In this document: in pieces, positions 15,053 through 22,864 of the stretch
Layout of the letters: every line of letters starts with the position of its first letter
How positions within the stretch are numbered: position 1 is the stretch's first letter
DNA from: Spirochaetaceae bacterium
Lineage (GTDB): Bacteria > Spirochaetota > Spirochaetia > SZUA-6 > Fen-1364
Direction: 5' to 3'
Length of the DNA stretch: 23,071 nt
NCBI GenBank assembly: GCA_003141795.1
Contig: PLNO01000137.1
Span: 1-23,071, forward strand
Translations under genes and position numbers: made by a program
The notes under the pieces: generated by a model
Databases searched by the model: none
The model's input: only the letters and a program-made list of their open reading frames with translations
What the model was told of the DNA's origin: nothing

Positions 15053-16093
15053 ATGACCACAGAAGAAAACAACTCGAGCAGAAGAAGTGACATCACCTCA
15101 CGAACGGTCACCGCCGAGTTTTCCGAGAGAATCGCTGCTGAACGCAGGAAGAACAGGATCATCCAGCTGGGTCCGCTCATGGTGATGATCGTGCTGATAG
15201 TCGTCATGTCGGCCTTCGTGCCGGGGTTCTTCAGCTTCATCAACCTGGTCAGCGTGCTTCAACAGGTCGCCACTCCGCTCGTGCTGGCAATGGGGCTGAC
15301 CTTCGTCCTGCTGCTGGGGAGCATCGATCTTTCCCTCGAAGGTGTCATGGGCTTTGCGGGATCCATCGTGGCCCTGCTCGTGTTGAACACGAAGAACTCC
15401 CTGAACCTCGGAGTGCTGGGAATCCTGATCGCGGTCACGGTGGGCACGCTGTTCGGAATCGTCTCCGGGACCCTGCACACGCGGCTGAAGATCCCGTCAT
15501 TCATGGTGACCTTCGGGATGGGAAGCGCAATCACTGGATTCGGGGTCCTCAGCTACAGGGGGATCCCGGCATCCGTGAATGACCCGATGTTCGCGCACAT
15601 CGCCTCAGGAACCTTCCTGGGCATGCCCCTCCTCACGTGGTTTGCCCTGGTCATATTCTTTATCGCACTCCTGATCGAGCGCTACACGGCATTCGGCCGC
15701 CATGTCTACGCGATCGGAGAGAATGAGAGCATGGTCAGGGCGAGCGGAATCAACGTCGATCGGATCAAGGTCGCCGTTTTCGCATGGTCTGCCTTCTGTT
15801 CGAGCGTTGCGGGAGTCTTTGGAGTGATCAAGCTCAACATCGGCGAGGTCATCATCAGTAACGGCTTCCTGTTCTCCACGATTACCGCCGTTGTGGTCGG
15901 CGGCACCTCTCTGGTGGGAGACAGCGGGGGGGTGGTGCAGTCGCTGGTCGGGGTCATTATAGTGATAATCATCCAGGACAGCATGATCCTTCTCGGAGTG
16001 AACTCCTATGTTCAACCCGCGGTTCAGGGCTTGATCGTGGTTGCCGCCGTTGCGCTCACAGTGGCCAGAAGCAAGAAGCTTATTTTCAAGTAG
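15053..16093 (+). CDS. ribose/xylose-class ABC transporter permease (first of two)
   Basis: 346 residues. A hydrophilic N-terminal stretch of about 40 residues is followed by roughly nine or ten membrane segments of the RbsC/XylH (BPD_transp_2) family. Family marks are ALGLTF-like MGLTFVLLLGSIDLSLEGVMGFAG (the SIDLSLG motif, here SIDLSLEG), FGRHVYAIGENESMVRASGI (coupling loop) and VVVGGTSLVGDSGGVVQS. It would pair with the 17616-18632 permease as a heterodimer through which the sugar passes. A GTAGGGAG Shine-Dalgarno precedes the ATG. Arg codons are AGA/AGG in 8 of 14 cases, unlike the genes from about 16.4 kb on. Confidence 0.9.
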   Translation: MTTEENNSSRRSDITSRTVTAEFSERIAAERRKNRIIQLGPLMVMIVLIVVMSAFVPGFFSFINLVSVLQQVATPLVLAMGLTFVLLLGSIDLSLEGVMGFAGSIVALLVLNTKNSLNLGVLGILIAVTVGTLFGIVSGTLHTRLKIPSFMVTFGMGSAITGFGVLSYRGIPASVNDPMFAHIASGTFLGMPLLTWFALVIFFIALLIERYTAFGRHVYAIGENESMVRASGINVDRIKVAVFAWSAFCSSVAGVFGVIKLNIGEVIISNGFLFSTITAVVVGGTSLVGDSGGVVQSLVGVIIVIIIQDSMILLGVNSYVQPAVQGLIVVAAVALTVARSKKLIFK

Positions 16094-16107
16094 GTGGGAG
16101 AGCGATC

Positions 16108-17619
16108 GTGGAAGACGTGCTGTTTCGGATCAGAAACATCGGAAAAGAGTATCCCGGCACCGTGGCACTCGCGGGCATAGACCTGGATGTTCGCAGGGGT
16201 GAGATCGTCGGGCTCGTGGGCGAGAACGGCGCCGGCAAGTCGACGCTCGGCAAGATCATCTCCGGCGTCATCGAACCCGACGAAGGGACGTTGACCCTCC
16301 GGGGACGGTCGCTCGTGTTGCGTTCGCCGAGAGAGGCGATCGCGAACGGCATCATTACCATCGCCCAGGAACTCGCTATCGTCCCGGGCTTGACTGTGGC
16401 CGAGAACGTCTATCTCGGCTCGGAGGTCGCGACCGCCGGCTTCGTGCGTCGTCGTGAGGCGCGGCGCCGTTTTCGCGAGTTGGCCCGTCACGCCGGGTTT
16501 GATCTCTCTCCCGATGCTCGCGCCTCAAACCTTTCGACGGGTGACAAACAAAAGATGGAGATCATGCGGGCGCTGTCGCGCAACGCATCGATCGTGGTGA
16601 TGGACGAGCCGTCAGCGGCTCTCTCGAGTAACGAGACGGCGGCGCTGCACGAAATTATTCGATCTCTGGCCCGTAGGGGCAGTGCGGTCGTGCTCATCTC
16701 ACACTTCCTCTCCGAGGTCCTGTCGCTGTCGGACACGATCACGACCTTGCGCGACGGACTTCTCATTCGTACCGTCGAGGCCGCGGGCGCGACCGAGGAC
16801 TCGTTGATCGAAGGGATGCTCGGACGGTCCCTGACCTCGGCGTTCCCGGAGAAGGTCTCCGTCGACAAGGATGCTCCCGTCGTTCTCGAAGTGGACCATC
16901 TGAGCGCGCCCGGGGTGAAGGACTGTTCCTTCGTCCTGCATCGAGGAGAGATCCTCGGAATCGCCGGATTGGTCGGCGCGGGCCGTTCGGAACTCGCGCG
17001 GGCCATCTTTCGCGACGCCAAGGTCTCCGCGGGAACGGTCCGGCTCGGAGGTTCCGAACTCGGCGGACACAGCCCACACCGTTCGATCGGTCGTGGTCTC
17101 GCGCTCATCCCCGAGTCGCGCAAGGAGATGGGCCTCATGATGGGTCGTTCGGTGAGAGAGAATGTCTCGCTTTCGCGACTCGACCTCGTCAGCCGCTTAG
17201 GATGGATCGCCGCCATTCGCGAGCGCCGGATGGTGTCCCAGTTGATGCAGAAGACCACCGTCAAAGCGGCGAACATGGGGTTGCCGGTGTCGATGCTGTC
17301 GGGTGGTAATCAGCAGAAACTGCTCTTCGCTCGCACGGTGATGTGCACGCCGTCGGTACTCATAGCCGATGAGCCAACGCGAGGTGTCGACGTCGGTTCG
17401 AAGCGCGCAATCTACGACCTTCTGGTGGAGATGGCCCAGGACGGGATGGGCGTCATCGTGATCTCCTCGGAGCTTGAAGAAGTGCTCGGGCTGGCTCACC
17501 GTACCCTCGTGATGCGTCACGGACGTTTCACCGCGGAACTCACCGGTCCGGAAATGAACGAGCAGGCTGTGCTGGCGGCTGCGTTCGCCGAGACCGCGTC
17601 AACTGAGGAGACCACATGA
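16108..17619 (+). CDS. sugar ABC transporter ATPase with two nucleotide-binding domains (RbsA/XylG/MglA type)
   Basis: 503 residues, the usual length. NBD1: Walker A GENGAGKST (38-46), signature LSTGDKQ (142-148, in place of the more usual LSxGxxQ), Walker B VVMDEPSAAL (163-172) and His199. NBD2: a degenerate P-loop GLVGAGRSE (287-295, normal for this class), signature LSGGNQQK (397-404) and Walker B LIADEPTRGVD (418-428). It powers import on the inner face of the membrane. The start is GTG at 16108 after GGGAGAG. The stop overlaps the next permease start by four bases (ATGA). Arg codons change from mixed to almost exclusively CGN after about residue 76 (near 16.34 kb). Confidence 0.93.
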   Translation: MEDVLFRIRNIGKEYPGTVALAGIDLDVRRGEIVGLVGENGAGKSTLGKIISGVIEPDEGTLTLRGRSLVLRSPREAIANGIITIAQELAIVPGLTVAENVYLGSEVATAGFVRRREARRRFRELARHAGFDLSPDARASNLSTGDKQKMEIMRALSRNASIVVMDEPSAALSSNETAALHEIIRSLARRGSAVVLISHFLSEVLSLSDTITTLRDGLLIRTVEAAGATEDSLIEGMLGRSLTSAFPEKVSVDKDAPVVLEVDHLSAPGVKDCSFVLHRGEILGIAGLVGAGRSELARAIFRDAKVSAGTVRLGGSELGGHSPHRSIGRGLALIPESRKEMGLMMGRSVRENVSLSRLDLVSRLGWIAAIRERRMVSQLMQKTTVKAANMGLPVSMLSGGNQQKLLFARTVMCTPSVLIADEPTRGVDVGSKRAIYDLLVEMAQDGMGVIVISSELEEVLGLAHRTLVMRHGRFTAELTGPEMNEQAVLAAAFAETASTEETT

Positions 17620-18632
17620 CGAACCAGACCTCCGAACACCCCGACGCGCTCGAAGATCCAGACGGCGCGCGAAGGGGACTTCGTTCCGGCGGCTTGCAAC
17701 TGCTGCAGTCGTGGCGGACGGCCGGAATCGCTATTCCTTTCCTGCTCCTGTTCGTGACCCTTTCAATCACGAGCGCGCCGTTCTTGCACACCACGAACCT
17801 CATCAACATCCTCGACCAGCAGGCCGCGACCCTCTGCATCGCGGCCGCGGGCACGTTGGTACTCGTGGCCGGCGGGATTGACCTCTCCGTCGGGGCGACG
17901 TACGGGCTCGCCACCGTCGTGGCCGGTGAGATCGCCGCTCATCACTCACCCGTGCTCGCGATTGTCGCGGCGATCCTCGTCGGGCTCTTCGTCGGTTTGG
18001 TCAACGGGCTTATCGTGACGGTCTTCAAGATCAACGCGCTGATCACGACCCTGGCGATGTCATTCGTCATCGGCGGTTTGGCCCTCAAGGTGTCGGGCGG
18101 GAATCTTATCGTCCTGTCCGCAAACTCAGGATTCTTCAGGTTCGCCAACGCGCAGTTCCTCACGGTTCCGAGCGCGGTGTGGATGACGCTCGTCTTCGTC
18201 GTCGTCTTGGGCCTTCTCCTGTCGCGCAGCACGTTTGGCCGCTACGTGATCGCCTCGGGAGGCAACGCCGAGGCAGCGCGCCTGGCTGGGGTGCGCGTCA
18301 ACCTGATCCGGGTCGTCGCCTTTACCTTGAGCGGCGGCGCGGCGGGCCTTGGCGGGGTCATCGACATCTCGCGCCTGCTCAGCGCCCAGGCGGCCAGCGG
18401 CGGCAGCGCCCTCGCTTTCACGGTACTGGCGGGCATCGTGGTCGGAGGCACCTCGATCGCCGGAGGAGAGGGGTCGGTCTGGCGCACGGGTATTGGCGTA
18501 CTCTTCATAGCGCTCATCGGCAACGGATTTGACCTGCTCGGTGTCGACCCGCTCTACCAGCAGATCGTCCTGGGGCTGATCCTGCTGTTCGCGGTGGGCC
18601 TCGACTCGTGGGCCCGTCAGCGTCGGCGCTAA
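17616..18632 (+). CDS. ribose/xylose-class ABC transporter permease (second of two)
   Basis: 338 residues. A polar N-terminus of about 35 residues is followed by a BPD_transp_2 membrane domain: LVLVAGGIDLSVGATYGLA (the GGIDLSVG motif), FGRYVIASGGNAEAARLAGV (coupling loop), VVGGTSIAGGEGSVWRTGIG and a short Arg-rich tail. It starts inside the stop codon of the ATPase (4-base overlap) with GAGGAGA upstream, so it is translationally coupled. Two different permeases around one ATPase imply a heteromeric channel, as in the LsrCD and RhaPQ systems. Arg codons are AGG in only 2 of 16 cases. Confidence 0.91.
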   Translation: MTNQTSEHPDALEDPDGARRGLRSGGLQLLQSWRTAGIAIPFLLLFVTLSITSAPFLHTTNLINILDQQAATLCIAAAGTLVLVAGGIDLSVGATYGLATVVAGEIAAHHSPVLAIVAAILVGLFVGLVNGLIVTVFKINALITTLAMSFVIGGLALKVSGGNLIVLSANSGFFRFANAQFLTVPSAVWMTLVFVVVLGLLLSRSTFGRYVIASGGNAEAARLAGVRVNLIRVVAFTLSGGAAGLGGVIDISRLLSAQAASGGSALAFTVLAGIVVGGTSIAGGEGSVWRTGIGVLFIALIGNGFDLLGVDPLYQQIVLGLILLFAVGLDSWARQRRR

Positions 18633-18668
18633 GGCGACGGACAGCCGAGTTCAATACCAGGAGGAATT

Positions 18669-20021
18669 ATGGGAATTCATACATACGGAGCTAACTCGGT
18701 CGACTGGGAGAGTCGCGTTGACATGTCGCGTCTGCGCGAGGAGCGCCTGGCGAAGCTACAGGCCGAGCTCGAGCGTTCGGACCTCGGTGCACTGCTGACA
18801 TTTGATTTTCACAACATTCGCTACATGACGGGCACCCACATCGGGACGTGGGCCATGGACAAGCTCATCCGTTTCGCACTGCTGCCCCGTGGTGGCAAGC
18901 CGATCGTGTGGGATTTCGGCTCGGCGGCGCGCCATCACCAGCTCTACAACCCGTGGTTGAGCGGTGTCCAGATTGCGCCTGATGGCACTGAGATCCCGTA
19001 CGAGGGCGCGCGCGCGGGCATTTCGACGCTGCGTGGCGCGATCCCGCCCGGCGCCGACCGCGCGGGCTCCGTGGCGACGAAGATCAAGGAGGTGCTGCAC
19101 CAGTTCGGGCTCGAGAAGGAGCCGGTGGGCGTGGACGTCATCGAGATGCCGGTGCTCGCCGCCTTTGCCAAGGAGGGCATTACTCTGGTCGACGGCCAGC
19201 AGGTCTTTCTCGAAGCTCGACGCCTGAAGACCAACGACGAGATCTCGCTGCTCGCCCACGCTGCCTCGATGGTCGACGCCGCCTACGAAGAGCTCTACTC
19301 GTTTCTTCGCCCGGGGGTGAAGGAGAACGAGTGTGTCGGGCTCGTCAACAAGACGCTGTACGACCTCGGTTCAGAGCACGTCGAGGGCGTCAACGCGATC
19401 TCCGGCGAGCGGTGCTCGCCGCACCCTCACGTCTACAGTGACCGTCTCATCCGTCCGGGCGACCCGGCGTTCTTTGACATCCTTCACAGCTACAACGGCT
19501 ACCGGACCTGTTACTACCGGACCTTCGCGGTCGGCAGCGCCTCGGTCGCCCAACGCGACGCGTACACCAAGTGTCGTGAGTTGATCGACACCGCTATTGC
19601 GCTGGTGAAGCCCGGTGCCACCACGGCCGACATCGTTTCTGTCTGGCCGACGGCCCAGGAGTTCGGATTCCCGAATGAAGAGGCGGCCTTTGGTCTGCAG
19701 TACGGGCACGGGATTGGCCTCTCGATCTGGGAACGCCCGATTTTCAGTCGGATGATCTCTCTCGATCACCCCGAGGTGCTCGAAGAGGGGATGGTGTTCG
19801 CGCTCGAGACTTATTGGCCTGCCAAGGACGGATGGTCGGCTGCGCGAATCGAAGAGGAGCTCGTGGTGACCGCAACGGGATGCGAGGTGATCACGAAGTT
19901 CCCGGCCGAAGAACTTCTCGTTGCGGGCAAGAGGTACTACGCGGCCGGGGGAGAACTGACGGGACTTCGAGAGTCCCAGTCGAACCTGAACACCTCGTGG
20001 GGAAAGGGCACGTCGGCGTAA
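18669..20021 (+). CDS. M24-family (aminopeptidase P / creatinase-fold) protein with altered metal site
   Basis: 450 residues. The N-terminal creatinase domain (about 20-185) includes LLTFDFHNIRYMTG. The C-terminal pita-bread domain follows. Of the five M24 metal ligands, four are visible: Asp270 (FFDILHSYNGY), His347 (YGHGIGL), Glu380 (VFALETYW) and Glu395 (RIEEELVVT). The second Asp, expected 11 residues after the first, is Cys281 (GYRTCYYRTF). Relatives include Xaa-Pro peptidases, creatinase, ectoine hydrolase and DMSP lyase DddP; none can be assigned. A strong AGGAGGAA precedes the ATG. It follows the second permease by 36 bases and probably belongs to that operon, suggesting it processes the imported solute. 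Arg codons are 26 CGN to 1 AGG. Confidence 0.82.
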   Translation: MGIHTYGANSVDWESRVDMSRLREERLAKLQAELERSDLGALLTFDFHNIRYMTGTHIGTWAMDKLIRFALLPRGGKPIVWDFGSAARHHQLYNPWLSGVQIAPDGTEIPYEGARAGISTLRGAIPPGADRAGSVATKIKEVLHQFGLEKEPVGVDVIEMPVLAAFAKEGITLVDGQQVFLEARRLKTNDEISLLAHAASMVDAAYEELYSFLRPGVKENECVGLVNKTLYDLGSEHVEGVNAISGERCSPHPHVYSDRLIRPGDPAFFDILHSYNGYRTCYYRTFAVGSASVAQRDAYTKCRELIDTAIALVKPGATTADIVSVWPTAQEFGFPNEEAAFGLQYGHGIGLSIWERPIFSRMISLDHPEVLEEGMVFALETYWPAKDGWSAARIEEELVVTATGCEVITKFPAEELLVAGKRYYAAGGELTGLRESQSNLNTSWGKGTSA

Positions 20022-20114
20022 CTCCCGTCGCGCGAAGCACCGAGCACGACACGAGGAGGAGGGTGTCGGCGAGGAGTCGGCGCGAAGACGAGCAATGTAC
20101 TATGTTAAGTCCTG

Positions 20115-20188
20115 CTTCAATGTTCTAAGTAATAATTAACAGTGTCCCGATGGAATTCCATTACCAGGCACCCAAAAGTGGGCGCCCA
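20115..20188 (+). promoter_or_regulatory. AT-rich promoter region with two perfect palindromes upstream of the NmrA-like gene
   Basis: The 190-base gap 20022-20211 starts GC-rich and then has an AT-rich stretch (about 20115-20145, containing TAATAATTAA), a candidate -10 region. Two perfect palindromes follow: ATGGAATTCCAT (20150-20161) and TGGGCGCCCA (20179-20188). These lie where a repressor could act, just before the ribosome binding site. No regulator gene is adjacent, so the assignment is tentative. Confidence 0.35.
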
Positions 20189-20211
20189 TCCAAACAAGTC
20201 AAGAGGATCGA

Positions 20212-21168
20212 ATGAATCAGAGTGCTGCCAAGATCATTGCCGTGACCGGTGCGACCGGTGCCCAAGGGGGCGGCCTCGTCCGGGCGATTCTCGCCCATCC
20301 CGACGGTGGCTTCATCGCCCGTGCGCTGACCCGCGATCCAGAATCCGAGAAGGCCCAAGCGTTGGCCGCCCTCGGGGTCGAGGTGATCAAGGCCGACCTC
20401 GATGACGAGGCGAGCCTCGTCGCAGCCTTTAGCGGCGCCTACGGCGCGTACTGCCTCACGAACTTTTGGGAGCACTTCTCGCCGGACAAGGAGATCGTCC
20501 AGGCCGGGAATCTCGCCCGGGCGGCGAAGACCGCTGGTGTATCGCACGTGATCTGGTCCACTCTCGAAGACGTACGCGACTTCGTTCCGCTCAGTGACGA
20601 CCGCATGCCCACACTCTTGGAGAAGTACAAGGTCCCACACTTCGACGCCAAGGGCGAGGCCAACCACTTCTTCACCGATGCCGGGGTGCCCACGACGATG
20701 CTCAACACGTCGTTCTACTGGGACAACTTGATCTACTTCGGCATGGGTCCCGCCGCGGGCGAAGACGGGACGCTCGCCATCACCTTCCCGCTCGGCGACA
20801 AGAAGCTCGCCGGGATCGCCGCCGAGGACATCGGTGGTTGCGCCTATGGTGTCTTCGCCGCGGGTGACAAGTTCATCGGCGAGACCGTCAGTATCGCTGG
20901 TGGACACTTGAGCGGACAAGAGATGGCGGACAGTCTCGGCAAGGCCCTCGGCAAGGAAGTCCGCTACAACGCCGTCAGCCCGGACGTCTACCGGTCGTTC
21001 GGGTTCCCCGCCGCCGATGAGCTCGGCAACATGTTCCAGTTCAACGCCGAGTTCTCTGACCAGTACTGCGCCAAGCGCGATCTTGACGCCACCCGCAAGC
21101 TCAATCCGGGTCTGCAGTCCTTCGACACGTGGCTCGCCACCAACGTCAGCAAGATTCCGTTGGGTTAG
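20212..21168 (+). CDS. NmrA/HSCARG-like NAD(P)-binding protein
   Basis: 318 residues of atypical short-chain-dehydrogenase fold. The glycine-rich nucleotide motif GATGAQG is at 13-19 after a beta strand (KIIAVT). RALTRDPESEKAQALAALGVEVIKADLDD follows, then YCLTNFWEH, a segment characteristic of the HSCARG/NMRAL1 branch. The usual catalytic Tyr-x-x-x-Lys is not evident, consistent with a redox-sensing or isomerase-type NmrA protein rather than a classic dehydrogenase. Shine-Dalgarno AGAGGA precedes the ATG. It stands alone: the 190-base upstream gap has its own palindromes, so it is probably not part of the ABC operon. GC is about 60%, in contrast to the lower-GC DNA that begins just after its stop. 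Confidence 0.85.
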   Translation: MNQSAAKIIAVTGATGAQGGGLVRAILAHPDGGFIARALTRDPESEKAQALAALGVEVIKADLDDEASLVAAFSGAYGAYCLTNFWEHFSPDKEIVQAGNLARAAKTAGVSHVIWSTLEDVRDFVPLSDDRMPTLLEKYKVPHFDAKGEANHFFTDAGVPTTMLNTSFYWDNLIYFGMGPAAGEDGTLAITFPLGDKKLAGIAAEDIGGCAYGVFAAGDKFIGETVSIAGGHLSGQEMADSLGKALGKEVRYNAVSPDVYRSFGFPAADELGNMFQFNAEFSDQYCAKRDLDATRKLNPGLQSFDTWLATNVSKIPLG

Positions 21169-21860
21169 ACACTCAGCTACACCAGCTGGCGCAAGAGAGC
21201 TCGTTCGACCTCGAGGCGGCCGTTGTGGAGCGCGTTGTCTCCACTGTTGTGTGCGATGCGGACGCTACCGAGGAGGAAGCGCTCAATCAAGAATTTCCGA
21301 ATCGATTTGCAGATCCATTAAATCGCCCTCATCCGGCATACGCAGCGCATTTCATTTACAGCTTCCTTGAAGGCTCAATAGCAGTAATCGCAGATCGAGA
21401 AGGGTTATTTGAATCAAATGCGCAATCCTTGAACGAGACCTTTGAACAGCTGATTTACATACTCGAATCAACCGAATCAACGACAACATCTTGTCGCGCG
21501 ATGTCACATCTCACGACTGAGACGGGCAAGCCAATCCATATCGGCGACTTCACGGTCCATCCGGAGAACGGCTCATTTGACTCGATGATAGAGATCACCG
21601 AAGGGCTGGTCCCAAATGCACGAAACGCTTTCGGTTTGAAGGTACCCAATTTCTATGACCCTCCACACTCTTTAATTGTCCGCAGCGTCGCAGTAAATGA
21701 AGTCAGTGAAACCGATTATTTCTATGACACTTATTTGCTCGCTAACAACTTGACTGCTGAAATCGAAAAGTTTCTTCTGCTTGACCGCCTCTTGCACTCC
21801 GGCTCTCACCAATCGTGTTGGCAATTAATCGGGGAATCCGCACTTGTATCAAGGTCCTGA
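21129..21860 (+). pseudogene. ApeA-like HEPN protein, N-terminal portion, ended by an in-frame TGA
   Basis: Open for 243 codons from a GTG at 21129 that overlaps the NmrA gene; a later GTG at 21225 is a more natural start. The part from about 21280 is only about 42-48% G+C, clearly lower than its neighbours. The sequence has the mixed alpha/beta look of N-terminal domains of ApeA-like proteins, including FTVHPENGSFDSMIEI and DYFYDTYLLANNLTAEIEKFLLLDRLL. The TGA at 21858-21860 is in the same frame as the downstream HEPN segment, with an open stretch (YRAFEKSGIPDPRFAR) directly after the stop. One nonsense change, possibly with a small deletion near 21800, would explain the split. Homology of this half is inferred mostly from the second half. 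Confidence 0.5.
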
Positions 21861-21914
21861 CCGATATACAGGGCATTCGAAAAGTCTGGCATTCCAGATC
21901 CTCGATTTGCTCGA

Positions 21915-22304
21915 GTGATTTCACTCTCTGAGGACGAATCTCCTGCATTTACCGCACTCGGTCAACTCATTGATACCGCAACCATTAAGCGCGACGGTAT
22001 GGCTTCAACGTCATTTGATTTAGGGCTGGCGAAATTCAATCGCTCGTTTGAACCCGGCAACGACTTCGAGCACTTCATTGATCTAGCCACGTCGCTCGAA
22101 GCGATCTTGATTGGCGGCTCTAAAGACACGGATTCGATAACACTTCGACTTCGACACCGGGCGTCGGCCCTACTCGCAACCCAGGACGATTCTGGTGAAT
22201 CAATCTCGAAGGATATCCAAGTACTCTACGGACTTCGCTCACGGCTAGTACACGGTGGAAACATGACCATCTCAGATGTGCGCAAATCCATCACACCGAC
22301 CTAG
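21915..22304 (+). pseudogene. ApeA-like HEPN protein, C-terminal HEPN domain (separated from its N-terminus)
   Basis: 130 codons from a GTG at 21915, in the same frame as the upstream fragment. It contains the HEPN core FEHFIDLATSLEAILIGG (51-68), TLRLRHRASALLA (76-88) and the catalytic-type motif R-x4-H at Arg108-His113 (RSRLVH), which in HEPN toxins and the ApeA defence protein forms the RNase site. Apart from the short tail DVRKSITPT the domain is complete. The tail coincides with the end of an FtsX-like fragment on the other strand, suggesting the original C-terminus was replaced at a recombination joint near 22296-22304. If translated alone it could still be a small HEPN protein, but no Shine-Dalgarno is obvious. 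It was probably a phage-defence gene. Confidence 0.6.
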
Positions 22305-22864
22305 TGCGGGTGTTCGAGCCAACTCGGTACACGAGACGAGTCCGGGCATCTGGTCGCTCGCGTGGTCCGTCAAGACGAGGGCGTCCCAGTGGACCACCGT
22401 CACTCCGAGGACTCCCCGGATTGCTACGAGTTCGCTGGGTAGGCGGCTTGGGAGCGAAGGGATTGAGTTCTGACCCTCGACGGAAGCGACATTGGGGTTG
22501 CCGAGCATGTCGACGAGTGTTCCGATGGCCACCTCTCCACCGACCGGGCACTGTGGTCGGCCACGACCATGCCCACGACACCAATCGTCACACTGGCGAT
22601 AAACAGCGCGAGCACAAGACCGCTGATCGAGCGAAAGGCAGCGCGGGGATTATCGGAAAGTCGCCGTCCCGCGAGGAGGACGTCGGGCCTACTTGTACGT
22701 CGGGTCATCACGCGAGCGCCCGTGTAAGTAAGCCACGGACCGGCGGTGACGAGGCCGACCATCATGAGGAGGAACCCGACGAAGTCCGCGTAAACCAGGA
22801 TCTTGTCGTTCGGGTGCCCGACGACAGCGAGCAGGGCGAGCGCAGCCGTTTCGTGTCGCGGCTG
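22305..22864 (-). pseudogene. fragment of an FtsX-like ABC permease, frameshifted and truncated
   Basis: Reading leftwards, the minus strand is open from about 22864 with HPNDKILVYADFVGFLLMMVG, then PWLTYTGARVMTRRTSRPDVLLAGRRL (loop before a helix) and FRSISGLVLALFIASVTIGVVGMVVADH (membrane helix). This layout is typical of actinobacterial FtsX/MacB-type permeases. Near 22533-22560 the frame switches, and homology-like sequence resumes one frame over as TLVDMLGNPNVASVEGQNS and on to PGLVSCTELARTPALGRC. It has no start, lacks both the upstream half and a normal C-terminus, and ends where the HEPN gene begins on the other strand. Clearly non-functional if the sequence is accurate. Confidence 0.6.

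Noticed and set aside
18669..20021. Assignment as DMSP lyase DddP, ectoine hydrolase or creatinase
   Set aside because: The fold fits all of them, but the missing second Asp and lack of specific neighbours do not allow a choice.
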